64,000 nt of DNA from Kribbella italica (GTDB lineage: Bacteria; Actinomycetota; Actinomycetes; Propionibacteriales; Kribbellaceae), in NCBI RefSeq assembly GCF_014205135.1, contig NZ_JACHMY010000001.1:1302001-1366000 (forward strand), given 5' to 3'. Of the stretch, positions 24,795-33,840 are shown piece by piece. The notes below the pieces were generated by a model. It made no database searches and was not told the DNA's origin. It saw only the letters and a program-made list of their open reading frames with translations. Position numbers and translations under genes: made by a program. The number at the start of each line of letters is the position of its first letter. Within the stretch, counting starts at the first letter, position 1.

Positions 24795-25910
24795 TCAGCC
24801 CGCCGACACCTCGTCAGCAGCCCGCAGCACCCGCAGAATGTTGCCTCCGGCAAGCTTGGCCAGGTCCTCGTCCGACCAGCCGCGGTCGGCCAGGGCGTAG
24901 AACAGCGACGGGTACGACGCGACGTCCGGCAGCCCCACCGGGAACTGCGGGCAACCGTCGTAGTCACCACCCAGACCGATGTGGTCGACCCCCGCCACCT
25001 CGCGCACGTGCTCGACGTGGGCGACCACGTCCTGCAGCGTCGCCTTCGGAGCCGGCTTCGGATGCGCGGCCGCGATCTTCTTCTGGTCCGCCGGCTTCAG
25101 CGGGTCCAGGTCCATCGAATCGGCCAGCTCGCGCGCTTCGGCGACCCAGTCGACGAAGGCCTGCGAGACGAAGTACGGCACGAAGGTGACCATGCAGACG
25201 CCGTCGTTCCCGGCCAGTGTGGTCAGCACGTCGTCGGGCACGTTGCGCGGGACGTCGCAGACCGCGCGCGCCGACGAGTGGCTGAAGATCACCGGCGCGG
25301 TCGTGACGCGCAGCGCGTGCCGCATCGTGTCGGCCGACACGTGCGACAGGTCGACCAGCATGCCGATCCGGTTCATCTCGGCGACGACCTGCTCGCCGAA
25401 CTCGTTCATCCCGCCGAGCACCGGCTCGTCGGTGGCCGAGTCGGCCCAGGAGACGTTGTTGTTGTGCGTCAGCGTCATGTACCGCACGCCGAGCGCGCGC
25501 ATCACCCGCAGGACGCCGAGCGACTCACCGATCGAGTGCCCGCCCTCCATGCCCATCAGCGACGCGATCCGGCGCTCCTTGAACGCGGCCTCGACCTCGT
25601 CCGCGGTCGGCGTCAGCGCCATCGACTCGGGGAACCGCTCGACCAGCCGGCGCACGAAGTCGAGCTGCTCGAACGTCCGCCGTACGGCGTCGTCGTCCTG
25701 CGGCACCCACAGCGACCAGAACTGCGCGGCGACCTGCCCGAGCCGCAGCCGCGGCAGGTCGGTGTTGAGCTTCGGCACCGAGACGCTGAGGTCGTGCGCG
25801 TCCAGGTCGTAGTTGCACAACTCGTAGAACGCGATCGGCAGGTCGTTGTGCCCGTCGATCAGCGGATGGTCCTGCAACAGCGTCTGCACCCGCGCCACAC
25901 TCGTCGTCAT
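24795..25910 (-). CDS. Membrane dipeptidase family protein (peptidase M19)
   Basis: 371-aa renal-dipeptidase-like zinc hydrolase that cleaves dipeptides, often with a D-residue. Visible ligands: DGHNDLP (HxD), MGMEGGHSI (bridging Glu), VDLSHVS and FSHSSAR (His), and GLGGDYDG (Asp). No signal peptide, so cytoplasmic as in other actinobacterial homologs. The ATG at 25910 has AGGA 8 bases upstream; a GTG two codons earlier is too close to it. The frameshifted small gene upstream ends 12 bases before this start, suggesting cotranscription. Confidence 0.92.
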   Translation of the reverse strand: MTTSVARVQTLLQDHPLIDGHNDLPIAFYELCNYDLDAHDLSVSVPKLNTDLPRLRLGQVAAQFWSLWVPQDDDAVRRTFEQLDFVRRLVERFPESMALTPTADEVEAAFKERRIASLMGMEGGHSIGESLGVLRVMRALGVRYMTLTHNNNVSWADSATDEPVLGGMNEFGEQVVAEMNRIGMLVDLSHVSADTMRHALRVTTAPVIFSHSSARAVCDVPRNVPDDVLTTLAGNDGVCMVTFVPYFVSQAFVDWVAEARELADSMDLDPLKPADQKKIAAAHPKPAPKATLQDVVAHVEHVREVAGVDHIGLGGDYDGCPQFPVGLPDVASYPSLFYALADRGWSDEDLAKLAGGNILRVLRAADEVSAG

Positions 25911-25922
25911 GGCCACATCCTG

Positions 25923-26215
25923 TCAGGACTGCGGGTACGACGCACGAGGAGCCGCGAACGTTTCCACCACCCGCCGCAGCACCCCCAGCGCGTCCAGCCC
26001 GGGCAGTTCGTCGTACGCGATCGTGCCGGAGGCGTGGACGACCAAGTACGTCGCTTGCGCGGGCCAGAACCCGAAGCCCGCACCGGCCGGCTGCCGGCCC
26101 AGCCGGCCGCGTCGGGCGACAAGCTGAAACGCCAGCCGTGGTCCCGGGCAACGAACTCCTGCCGGGCGATCTCGCCGCGACGGCGGTTCTCGGCGTAGTA
26201 GGCGTTCAGGTCCAT
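25923..26215 (-). pseudogene. Small gene of unknown function with a single-base frameshift
   Basis: The reading from ATG 26215 (AGGAGGG upstream) gives [20 protein letters not shown] and continues to about DAAGWAG. The same-quality coding then resumes in another frame: FGFWPAQATYLVVHASGTIA to the stop at 25923. Joining the two needs one missing base near 26085-26110, inside a GC-rich tract. The restored protein would be about 98 aa, soluble, with no family I recognise. It may be a true pseudogene or a sequencing error. Divergent from hisI. Confidence 0.65.
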
Positions 26216-26265
26216 CGGCAACCCTCCTGGTCGGGACCGTATCCGGCCTGGGGGACAATGGGCCG

Positions 26266-26595
26266 GTGAGTATCGAGGAGCTGACCTTCGACGCGGCCGG
26301 GCTGATCCCGGCGGTGGTGCAGCAGTACGACACCCGCGAGGTGCTGATGGTCGGCTGGATGAACGCCGAAGCCGTCCGCCGGACCGCCGCGACCGGGCGG
26401 AGCACGTTCTGGTCGCGCAGCCGTCAGGAGTACTGGGTGAAAGGCGAGACCAGCGGCCACCGCCAGCACGTGAAGCAGATCCTCGTCGACTGCGACGCCG
26501 ACACCCTGCTCGTGCTCGTCGACCAGGAAGGCCCCGCGTGCCACACCGGCACCCGCAGCTGCTTCGAGCACGGCGAGATCGAGGTGAAGGCGTGA
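26266..26595 (+). CDS. hisI: Phosphoribosyl-AMP cyclohydrolase HisI
   Basis: 109-aa third-step enzyme of histidine synthesis, opening the adenine ring of PR-AMP; Zn and Mg dependent. Motifs: [34 protein letters not shown] (metal Asp/Cys) and CHTGTRSCF (zinc Cys). No HisE domain is fused. GACAAT lies 6 bases before the GTG with no Shine-Dalgarno, so it is likely the leaderless first gene of the trp operon. Overlaps trpE by four bases, as is usual in actinobacteria. Confidence 0.96.
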   Translation: MSIEELTFDAAGLIPAVVQQYDTREVLMVGWMNAEAVRRTAATGRSTFWSRSRQEYWVKGETSGHRQHVKQILVDCDADTLLVLVDQEGPACHTGTRSCFEHGEIEVKA

Positions 26596-28082
26596 ACACC
26601 CCGACCATCGAGACCTTCCGCGAGTACGCCAAGGACCGCCGGGTCATCCCGGTCACCCGGCGCCTGCTGGCCGACGCGGAGACGCCGATCGGTGTCTACG
26701 GCAAGCTCGCGGCCGAGCGTGAGGGCACGTTCCTGCTGGAGTCGGCGGAGAACGGCGGCGTCTGGTCGCGGTACTCGTTCATCGGCGTCCGCAGCGCGGC
26801 GACGCTGACCGAGCGAAACGGCGAGGCGATCTGGACCGGCAACCCACCGGTCGGCCTGCCCGCGACCGGCGACCCGCTGCTGGCGCTGCGCGAGACGCTC
26901 GAGATCCTGCACACCCCGCGCCTGCCCGGCCTGCCGCCGCTGACCGGTGGCATGGTCGGCTTCCTCGGGTACGACGCGGTCCGCCGCCTGGAGAAGTTGC
27001 CCGACACAACGGTCGACGACCTGGGCCTGCCCGAGCTGACCTTCCTGTTCGCCACCGACCTGGCCGCGCTCGACCACGAGACCGGCGAGATCTGGCTGAT
27101 CGCGAACGCGGTGAACTGGGACGACTCCGACGAGCGCGTCGACGAGTCGTACGCCGACGCCGTCCGCCGGCTCGATGCGATGGAGCGCGACCTGGCGCAG
27201 CCGACGCCGTCGTACGTCGTACGGGCCGATCGCCAGGTCGAGGCCGACCCGCACCGGCAGCGCTCCAGCGCGGAGTACCGGGAGGCCGTCGAGCACGCCA
27301 AGGAGGAGATCCGGGCGGGCGAGGCGTTCCAGATCGTCGTCTCCCAGCGGTTCGAGCTGGAGACGACCGCGAGCGCGCTCGACATCTACCGGGTGCTCAG
27401 AAGGTCCAACCCGAGTCCGTACATGTACCTGGTCCGCCTGGACGGCTTCGACATCGTCGGCTCCAGCCCGGAGGCGCTGGTCAAGGTCACCGACAACAAG
27501 GTGATCCTGCACCCGATCGCCGGCACTCGCCGTCGCGGCGTGACGCCGGAGGAGGACCACGCGCTGGAGGAGGAGCTGCGCGCGGACGCCAAGGAGCGTG
27601 CCGAGCACCTGATGCTGGTCGACCTCGGCCGCAACGACGTCGGCCGGGTCTGCGCGCCCGGCACGGTCGAGGTGGTCGACTTCATGGACGTCCGCCGGTA
27701 CAGCCACGTGATGCACCTGGAGTCGACGGTCACCGGGCGGCTCGCGGCCGGCCGGACCGCGTTCGACGCGCTGACCGCGGCGTTCCCGGCCGGAACGTTG
27801 TCCGGGGCCCCCAAACCGCGGGCGATGGAGATCATCGACAAGCTCGAGGTCACCCGCCGCGGCGTGTACGGCGGTGTCGTCGGCTACCTGGACTTCGCCG
27901 GTGACGTGGACACCGCGATCGCGATCCGTACGGCGGTCCTGCGCGGTTCGACGGCCTACGTCCAGGCCGGCGCCGGCATCGTCGCCGACTCGGACCCGGC
28001 CGCCGAGGACGCCGAGTGCCGCACCAAGGCGGCCGCCGTACTCAACGCGATCGCCGTCGCAGGAACGTTCACCGAGGTCTGA
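26592..28082 (+). CDS. trpE: Anthranilate synthase component I TrpE
   Basis: 496-aa chorismate-to-anthranilate enzyme committing carbon to tryptophan. The feedback-binding motif LLES is present (residues 48-51), followed by SRYSFIG, so allosteric inhibition by Trp is expected. C-terminal chorismate-binding signatures include [41 protein letters not shown] and [15 protein letters not shown]. No TrpG partner is in this window. GTG start overlaps the hisI stop, so there is no leader or attenuator directly before it. Confidence 0.97.
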   Translation: MNTPTIETFREYAKDRRVIPVTRRLLADAETPIGVYGKLAAEREGTFLLESAENGGVWSRYSFIGVRSAATLTERNGEAIWTGNPPVGLPATGDPLLALRETLEILHTPRLPGLPPLTGGMVGFLGYDAVRRLEKLPDTTVDDLGLPELTFLFATDLAALDHETGEIWLIANAVNWDDSDERVDESYADAVRRLDAMERDLAQPTPSYVVRADRQVEADPHRQRSSAEYREAVEHAKEEIRAGEAFQIVVSQRFELETTASALDIYRVLRRSNPSPYMYLVRLDGFDIVGSSPEALVKVTDNKVILHPIAGTRRRGVTPEEDHALEEELRADAKERAEHLMLVDLGRNDVGRVCAPGTVEVVDFMDVRRYSHVMHLESTVTGRLAAGRTAFDALTAAFPAGTLSGAPKPRAMEIIDKLEVTRRGVYGGVVGYLDFAGDVDTAIAIRTAVLRGSTAYVQAGAGIVADSDPAAEDAECRTKAAAVLNAIAVAGTFTEV

Positions 28083-28615
28083 TGCAGAAGCCGCAACGAC
28101 TCGTCGACCTGCTCGCCGTCCTGGCGCTGGCGCTGCTCGCGCTGTCGGCCTACCTGACCTGGTCGACCGCCGACCCCGGCAGTGGCCGTCCGTCGGTCGA
28201 CTTCAACGGGTACGCCGTCACCCGCGCGCCGCTGACGATGGGCCTGGCCGCCCTGGTCGCGGTGGTGGTCGCCAAACTCGCCGGTACGGCGGTCCGCCGC
28301 GTCCTGTCCGCCCTGGTGCTGCTGATGGGTGTCGCGGCCGTCTGGGTCGCGCTGCAGGTCCGGCCGAGCACGACCGAGCTGGGCCGGATCCGCCCCGAGC
28401 TGAGCCAGGCGGTCACCGACCACGTCGGCCTGAGTACCGGACCCGCTCCCTGGCTGGCGCTGGCCGGGGGAGTGGCCCTGGTCGTGGCCGGGCTGACCGG
28501 CGTACTGACGGCGCACCGGTGGCGACGGCCGACCCGGCGCTACGAGCGTGATCCGGCCGCCACACCCGCGGATCAGTGGAAGGCGATCGACGCGGGTGAG
28601 GACCCGACGATCTGA
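28082..28615 (+). CDS. Trp biosynthesis-associated membrane protein (TIGR02234)
   Basis: 177 aa with four hydrophobic segments (about 8-26, 48-65, 72-92, 122-142), short loops and a charged C-terminal tail ending DAGEDPTI. Placed between trpE and trpC with a one-base overlap (TGATG), the constant position of the TIGR02234 family in actinobacteria. Its biochemical role is unknown; a link to tryptophan metabolism is by gene order only. Confidence 0.87.
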   Translation: MQKPQRLVDLLAVLALALLALSAYLTWSTADPGSGRPSVDFNGYAVTRAPLTMGLAALVAVVVAKLAGTAVRRVLSALVLLMGVAAVWVALQVRPSTTELGRIRPELSQAVTDHVGLSTGPAPWLALAGGVALVVAGLTGVLTAHRWRRPTRRYERDPAATPADQWKAIDAGEDPTI

Positions 28616-28668
28616 TCGCGGCGGGCTACCGCCACAATAGGACGGGACGACGACGAGGAGTGGCCCAG

Positions 28669-28935
28669 GTGACGGACAAAACCAGCACGGAAGTACCGGT
28701 CAAGTACGAGAGCGACGACGACGCCCACGCGGGCGGCCTGCACGGCAGCACGCCGGCGGCCTGGACCGCCGTGGTGATCGTGCTGGTCGGGTTCACCCTC
28801 GGCGCCATCGCCATGGTGATGGGACCGAACTGGGTGCTGTTCTGGATCTCCGCCGCGATCGCGGTGGCCGGCGGACTGGTCGGCAAGGTGATGCAGTTGC
28901 TCGGCTTCGGTGCCAAGTCCAGCGACCACCACTGA
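28669..28935 (+). CDS. HGxxPAAW-motif membrane protein
   Basis: 88 aa. The motif HGSTPAAW is followed by two transmembrane helices, and the tail ends SSDHH. This small family is regularly found beside trpC in actinobacteria; function unknown. GTG 28669 is chosen because GAGGAG lies 8 bases upstream, while the GTG at 28660 overlaps that ribosome site. Confidence 0.82.
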   Translation: MTDKTSTEVPVKYESDDDAHAGGLHGSTPAAWTAVVIVLVGFTLGAIAMVMGPNWVLFWISAAIAVAGGLVGKVMQLLGFGAKSSDHH

Positions 28936-28950
28936 CGGACGGACCACGAC

Positions 28951-29757
28951 ATGACTGTGCTTGACGACATCCTCGCCGGGGTTCGGGAGGACCTCGCGGA
29001 GCGCCAGGCGTCGGTCAGCCTGGACGACCTCAAGCTCGAGGCCCAGCGGATGCCCGACGCCAAGGACCCGATGCCGGTCTTCCGCGGCGACGGGATCGCG
29101 GTGATCGCCGAGGTGAAGCGGTCCAGCCCGTCCAAGGGCGAGCTGGCCGAGATCACCGACCCGGCCGCGCTGGCCGGGGAGTACGAGCAGGGCGGCGCGG
29201 CGGCGATCTCGGTGCTGACCGAGAAGCGGCGCTTCAACGGCAGCCTCGACGACCTGCGCGCGGTCCGCGGCCGGGTCGACGTCCCGGTACTGCGCAAGGA
29301 CTTCGTGGTGTCCTCCTACCAGCTGTGGGAGGCCCGCGCGGCCGGTGCGGACATGGTGCTGCTGATCGTGGCGGCGCTGGAGCAGGAGGCCCTGGTCTCG
29401 CTGATCGAGCGGGCCCAGTCGATCGGCCTGTGCCCGCTGGTGGAGGTGCACGACGAGGAGGAGACCCGGCGCGCCGTCGACGCCGGGGCCCAGCTGATCG
29501 GCGTGAACAACCGCAACCTGAAGACCCTCGAGATCGACCGTGACACCTTCGCCCGGGTCGCGCCCGGCATTCCGGCCAACCTGGTCCGGGTGGCGGAGTC
29601 CGGTGTCCGCGGCCCGCGTGATGTAATCGAGTTCGCGCGCGCCGGGGCCGATGTCGTCCTCGTCGGTGAAACCCTGGTGACCGGCAGCGATCCCCGCTCC
29701 TCGGTCGCCGATCTGGTCGCTGCCGGATCGCACCCCGCCATCCAGCAGCGTCACTGA
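28951..29757 (+). CDS. trpC: Indole-3-glycerol phosphate synthase TrpC
   Basis: 268-aa (beta/alpha)8 enzyme closing the indole ring from CdRP. Motifs in order: [13 protein letters not shown] (catalytic Glu and Lys), PVLRKDFVV (second Lys), [19 protein letters not shown] and RVAESGVRG. No fused PRAI (TrpF) domain; actinobacteria usually use PriA. ATG start with GGACGGA upstream, 15 bases after the HGxxPAAW gene. A 109-base gap with hairpins follows before trpB. Confidence 0.97.
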   Translation: MTVLDDILAGVREDLAERQASVSLDDLKLEAQRMPDAKDPMPVFRGDGIAVIAEVKRSSPSKGELAEITDPAALAGEYEQGGAAAISVLTEKRRFNGSLDDLRAVRGRVDVPVLRKDFVVSSYQLWEARAAGADMVLLIVAALEQEALVSLIERAQSIGLCPLVEVHDEEETRRAVDAGAQLIGVNNRNLKTLEIDRDTFARVAPGIPANLVRVAESGVRGPRDVIEFARAGADVVLVGETLVTGSDPRSSVADLVAAGSHPAIQQRH

Positions 29758-29765
29758 GACGTAGA

Positions 29766-29850
29766 ACCCCTGCTCCGTCAGGGGTCCGGATCGTCCGCGG
29801 GCTCGACTTCGGTCGGGCCCGTCGGCCGTTTCCGGGCCTCGACCGACGGG
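29766..29850 (+). promoter_or_regulatory. Two hairpins in the trpC-trpB gap
   Basis: ACCCCTG (29766-29772) with CAGGGGT (29779-29785), loop CTCCGT; and CCCGTCGG (29818-29825) with CCGACGGG (29843-29850). They occupy the largest gap within the trp operon. No Trp-codon leader peptide or T-box consensus is present. They may tune trpB expression or protect mRNA ends. Confidence 0.45.
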
Positions 29851-29866
29851 GGTCGGAAGGCGAGAG

Positions 29867-31078
29867 ATGACTGCACTGCTGCTCCCCGACCAGCTCGGGC
29901 ACTTCGGCCGCTTCGGCGGCCGGTTCATGCCGGAGGCCCTGATCGCCCCGCTGGACGAGCTGACGGCGGCGTGGCAGGAGGCGATGGCCGACAAGTCCTT
30001 CACCGACGAGTTCGAGCGGATGCTGCGCGAGTACGCCGGCACCCCGAGCCTCCTGTACGACGCGACCCGGCTGTCCGCCGTCGCCGGCGCCCGGATCCTG
30101 CTCAAGCGTGAGGACCTCAACCACACCGGCGCCCACAAGATCCGCAACGTGCTCGGCCAGGCGCTGCTGACCAAGCGGATGGGCAAGACCCGCGTGATCG
30201 CCGAGACCGGTGCCGGTCAGCACGGCGTCGCCACCGCGACCGCGTGCGCGTACCTGGACCTCGAGTGCGTCGTCTACATGGGCGAGGTCGACACCGAGCG
30301 CCAGGCGCTCAACGTGGCCCGGATGAAGCTGCTCGGCGCCGAGGTCATCTCGGTCAAGACCGGCTCGCGGACGCTGAAGGACGCGATCAACGAGGCCCTG
30401 CGGGACTGGGTCTCCAGCGTCGACGACACCCACTACCTGCTCGGTACGGCGGCCGGCGGCCACCCGTTCCCCGCGATGGTGCGCGACTTCGTCCGCGGCA
30501 TCGGCGACGAGGCCCGGGCCCAGTCGCTGGAGCTGCTCGGCCGGCTGCCCGACGCGGCGATCGCCTGTGTCGGCGGCGGTTCGAACGCGATCGGCCTGTT
30601 CGCCGCGTTCGTGCCGGACACCGACGTGAAGCTGTACGGGATCGAGGCCGGTGGCGACGGGTACGAGACCGGCCGGCACGCCGCGACCATCACGGCCGGG
30701 CAGATCGGCGTACTGCACGGCGCCCGGTCCTACCTGCTGCAGGACGACGACGGCCAGACGATCGAGTCGCACTCGATCTCGGCCGGCCTGGACTACCCGG
30801 GCGTCGGCCCGGAGCACTCGTGGCTCGCGGAGACCGGGCGGGCGTCGTACCGGCCGGTGACCGACGCGGACGCGATGGACGCGTTCAAGCTGCTGGCCCG
30901 GACCGAGGGCATCATCCCCGCGATCGAGTCGGCGCACGCGATCGCCGGGACGCTGGAGATCGCCAAGGAGCTCGGCCCGGAGGCCGTGCTGCTGGTGAAC
31001 CTGTCCGGCCGCGGCGACAAGGACATGGACACGGCCGGCGAGTGGTTCGGCCTGATCGAGAAGGGCGCCCAGGCATGA
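29867..31078 (+). CDS. trpB: Tryptophan synthase beta subunit TrpB
   Basis: 403-aa PLP enzyme joining indole and serine. The Schiff-base lysine is K91 in [26 protein letters not shown] and the phosphate-binding GGGSNAIG follow. The N-terminus [13 protein letters not shown] is canonical TrpB1, which pairs with TrpA. ATG start with GGAAGGCGAGAG upstream; overlaps trpA by four bases. Confidence 0.98.
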   Translation: MTALLLPDQLGHFGRFGGRFMPEALIAPLDELTAAWQEAMADKSFTDEFERMLREYAGTPSLLYDATRLSAVAGARILLKREDLNHTGAHKIRNVLGQALLTKRMGKTRVIAETGAGQHGVATATACAYLDLECVVYMGEVDTERQALNVARMKLLGAEVISVKTGSRTLKDAINEALRDWVSSVDDTHYLLGTAAGGHPFPAMVRDFVRGIGDEARAQSLELLGRLPDAAIACVGGGSNAIGLFAAFVPDTDVKLYGIEAGGDGYETGRHAATITAGQIGVLHGARSYLLQDDDGQTIESHSISAGLDYPGVGPEHSWLAETGRASYRPVTDADAMDAFKLLARTEGIIPAIESAHAIAGTLEIAKELGPEAVLLVNLSGRGDKDMDTAGEWFGLIEKGAQA

Positions 31079-31905
31079 GCGGCGACGAGACGGTTGCCTT
31101 GGGCAACGGTGGGCGCGCGATCCGGAAGGCCCAGGACGCCGGGCGGGCCGGGCTGGTCGGCTACCTCCCGGCCGGTTACCCGACGATCAACGTGGCCGTC
31201 GACGCGGTCAAGGCGATGATCGACGGCGGCGTCGACGTGGTCGAGCTCGGCCTGCCGTACAGCGACCCGGTGATGGACGGCGTGACGATCCAGCGCGCCG
31301 CCGAGGCGGCGCTGGCCGGTGGGCTGCGCACGCGCGACGTGCTCGCGACGGTCGAGAAGCTCGCGGCGTACTCCGACGTCCCGGTGCTGGTGATGACGTA
31401 CTGGAACCCGATCGAGCGGTACGGCGTCGACCGGTTCGCCGCCGACTTCGCCGCCGCCGGGGGAGCGGGGCTGATCACGCCCGACCTGATCCCCGACGAG
31501 GGCGCCGAGTGGGTCGCCGCGGCCGACAAGCACGAGCTGGACAAGGTGTTCCTGGTCTCGCCGTCGTCGACCGACGCGCGGATCGCGATGACCACGGCGA
31601 ACTGCCGCGGCTTCGTCTACGCGACGGCCGTGATGGGTGTCACCGGGACCCGCGACCAGGCCTCGGACCTGGCCGCGCCGCTGGTGGCCCGGACGAAGGC
31701 GACCACGGGGATTCCGGTCGGCGTCGGGCTCGGCGTGTCCAACGGCGACCAGGCGGCCGAGGTCGCGACGTACGCGGACGCTGTGATCGTCGGGTCGGCG
31801 CTGGTGAAGGCGCTGACGGCGGGCGGGCCGGCCGGCGTCCGGGAACTGACCGAAAGTCTGGCCGACGGCGTCCGGCGGGAACCCACGGCTCCCGCCGCTC
31901 GTTAG
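31075..31905 (+). CDS. trpA: Tryptophan synthase alpha subunit TrpA
   Basis: 276-aa TIM barrel cleaving indole-3-glycerol phosphate. The catalytic Glu lies in [11 protein letters not shown] and the Asp in PVMDGVTIQ; the phosphate site reads [11 protein letters not shown] and VGSALV. ATG start within the trpB stop, so subunits are made in a coupled manner. Last trp gene; the Sco1 gene starts 8 bases after its stop. Confidence 0.97.
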   Translation: MSGDETVALGNGGRAIRKAQDAGRAGLVGYLPAGYPTINVAVDAVKAMIDGGVDVVELGLPYSDPVMDGVTIQRAAEAALAGGLRTRDVLATVEKLAAYSDVPVLVMTYWNPIERYGVDRFAADFAAAGGAGLITPDLIPDEGAEWVAAADKHELDKVFLVSPSSTDARIAMTTANCRGFVYATAVMGVTGTRDQASDLAAPLVARTKATTGIPVGVGLGVSNGDQAAEVATYADAVIVGSALVKALTAGGPAGVRELTESLADGVRREPTAPAAR

Positions 31906-31912
31906 TACGCCC

Positions 31913-32575
31913 GTGAGTCGAACCAGGAACGCGGCCGTATTCTTCGCCGCGGTGACTCTGCTCGCCCTCGCCGGGTGCAGCAGCGGGCAGAAGCAGGAGG
32001 CCGACAATCCGGGCGGGGCGGTGATCCGCACCGCATCGGGCGACCCCAACGGGCTGCGCGGCGCGGTGCTGGACCGGCCGTACGCGCTGCCGGCCAAGTC
32101 ACTCACCGACACCGCGGGCAACGAGTTCAACCTGCGGACGTCGACCAAGAAGCCGGTCACCCTGGTCTTCTTCGGCTACACCAACTGCCCGGACGTCTGC
32201 TCGACGGTGATGGCCGACGTCGCCTCCGCGCTGACCAAGCTCGACGACCCGGTCCGGGACAACGTCCAGATGCTGTTCGTCACCACGGACCCGGCCCGCG
32301 ACACCGGCCCGGTGATCCGCAAGTACCTGGACCGGTTCGACCCGTCGTTCGTCGGCCTGACCGGGTCGCTGACCTCGATCAAGGACATCGCGCAGGCCGT
32401 CGGCGTCCCGGTCGAGGGGATGAAGAAGCTTCCCTCCGGCGGGTACGAGGTCGGCCACGGGGCCCAGGTACTCGGTTTCGGCAAGGACGAGAAGGCCACC
32501 GTGCTGTGGCTCGACAACGCCGCGATCGGTGACATGGCGCACGACTTCGGCAAGCTGGTGGAGGACAACCGGTGA
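31913..32575 (+). CDS. SCO1/SenC-family lipoprotein
   Basis: 220-aa lipoprotein (lipobox LALAGCSSG, Cys ~23) with a thioredoxin-like fold. The copper-binding CxxxC appears as YTNCPDVCST and the conserved His later in YEVGHGAQV. Sco proteins deliver copper to cytochrome oxidase CuA or serve as thiol reductants. It overlaps the MauE/DoxX gene, and a DsbA-like gene follows, forming a redox cluster between trpA and lgt. Confidence 0.9.
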   Translation: MSRTRNAAVFFAAVTLLALAGCSSGQKQEADNPGGAVIRTASGDPNGLRGAVLDRPYALPAKSLTDTAGNEFNLRTSTKKPVTLVFFGYTNCPDVCSTVMADVASALTKLDDPVRDNVQMLFVTTDPARDTGPVIRKYLDRFDPSFVGLTGSLTSIKDIAQAVGVPVEGMKKLPSGGYEVGHGAQVLGFGKDEKATVLWLDNAAIGDMAHDFGKLVEDNR

Positions 32576-33057
32576 GCCCGCGGGCCTGGTTGCCCTGGGT
32601 GTCGACGGCGGCCCGGCTGACGCTGGGCGTCGTGATGCTGGTGGCCGGCGCGCTCAAGGTCGCCGACCCGGCGATGGCCGCGCAGGCCGTCCGGGCCTAC
32701 GCGTTGCTGCCCGAAGCGCTGGTGACCCCGGTGGGGTGGGGTCTGCCGTTCCTCGAGATGGCGATCGGCCTGCTGCTGATCGTCGGTTTCGGGACCCGGC
32801 CGGCCGGAGTGGCCGCCGGGGTGTTCATGGTGGTGTTCATCGCCGCGGTCTCGTCCGCCTGGGCCCGCGGCCTCTCGATCGACTGCGGCTGCTTCGGCGG
32901 CGGCGGTGCGGTCGCGGCCGGTCAGACCAGGTACCTGCAGGAGATCCTGCGCGACACCGGTCTGCTGGTCCTCGCGGGCTGGCTGTTCGTCCGCCCGCTC
33001 AGCAAGTTCGCCCTCGAATCAGATCCCCACGGACCGACAGGAGCCACGGCGTCGTGA
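32572..33057 (+). CDS. MauE/DoxX-family redox membrane protein
   Basis: 161 aa with four transmembrane helices and the motif LSIDCGCFGGGG, characteristic of MauE/DoxX-like proteins that sit beside disulfide-exchange proteins. It may pass electrons across the membrane to the DsbA-like neighbour. GTG start overlaps the sco1 stop; its end overlaps the DsbA-like start. Confidence 0.87.
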   Translation: MSPRAWLPWVSTAARLTLGVVMLVAGALKVADPAMAAQAVRAYALLPEALVTPVGWGLPFLEMAIGLLLIVGFGTRPAGVAAGVFMVVFIAAVSSAWARGLSIDCGCFGGGGAVAAGQTRYLQEILRDTGLLVLAGWLFVRPLSKFALESDPHGPTGATAS

Positions 33058-33761
33058 GCAAGAGCAAAACCCCGGTGAACCCGCTGCTGCAGAGCAAGAA
33101 ACGCCGGATCGGGCCCGGCATCGTCGTCGTGGTCGTCCTGCTGCTGGCGCTCGGCGCGGGCGTAGGTGTCCAGTACTGGCGCAGCAACTCCGGCGTCGAG
33201 GTCAGCTCGAGCGGCGGACCGGAGCCGACCGTGATCACCGGTCCCGGGACCACAGGTCAGGGCGTCAAGGTCGGGCAGGCGGGTGCCAAGGTCAACATCG
33301 ACCTCTACCTGGACTTCCGCTGCCCGCACTGCAAGGACTTCGAGGACGAGGCCGGCGAGGCGATCAACAAGCTCGTCGACGACGGCACGGTCACCCTGAC
33401 GTACTGGCCGTTGATGTTCGTCAACCCGGACAACTCGCCGCGGCTGGCGAACGCCTTCGCGGCCGCGGCTGCCGAGGGCAAGGCCCGCAGCTACGCCGAC
33501 GAGCTGTACGCCGACTTCGCGAAGTCGTGGACCGAGGACCAGCTGATCGAGCTGGGCAAGCAGCTGAAGGTCGACGACGGCAAGTTCGAGGCCGGGGTCA
33601 AGGGCAACACCTACGGCGGCTGGCTGGAGTCGGTCGGCCAGGCGGCCACCACCCGCAAGGTCGAGGGCACGCCGACCGTCTTCGTGAACGACAAGCAACT
33701 GCCGGCCGACGCGCTGACGCCGGAAGGCATCACCGCCGCCGTCAACGAGGCGAAGGGCTGA
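33054..33761 (+). CDS. Membrane-anchored DsbA-like thioredoxin-fold protein
   Basis: 235 aa: cytoplasmic basic start, one transmembrane helix (~22-40), then an extracytoplasmic thioredoxin fold with active site FRCPHCKDF (CPHC) and a helical insert typical of DsbA; the cis-proline region reads EGTPTVFVN. Likely forms or exchanges disulfides in exported proteins, with the MauE-like protein as partner. GTG start overlaps upstream gene by four bases. Confidence 0.92.
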   Translation: MSKSKTPVNPLLQSKKRRIGPGIVVVVVLLLALGAGVGVQYWRSNSGVEVSSSGGPEPTVITGPGTTGQGVKVGQAGAKVNIDLYLDFRCPHCKDFEDEAGEAINKLVDDGTVTLTYWPLMFVNPDNSPRLANAFAAAAAEGKARSYADELYADFAKSWTEDQLIELGKQLKVDDGKFEAGVKGNTYGGWLESVGQAATTRKVEGTPTVFVNDKQLPADALTPEGITAAVNEAKG

Positions 33762-33778
33762 TCCGTCGCACTCCGAGT

Positions 33779-33814
33779 CCCCATCGTGACCGCGGGTTGG
33801 TGGTCGCGGTGGGG
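33779..33814 (+). terminator. Imperfect hairpin after the redox operon
   Basis: CCCC..CG.GACC pairs with GGTC.CG..GGGG (33779-33814), 18 bases after the stop. Probably separates the trp/redox unit from lgt. Confidence 0.45.
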
Positions 33815-33840
33815 AGGGTCGAGTAGCGTTCGTCCTTGCC

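Noticed and set aside
29758..29866. Trp attenuator or T-box before trpB
   Set aside because: No Trp-codon leader peptide and no T-box AGGGTGG motif; only simple hairpins are present.
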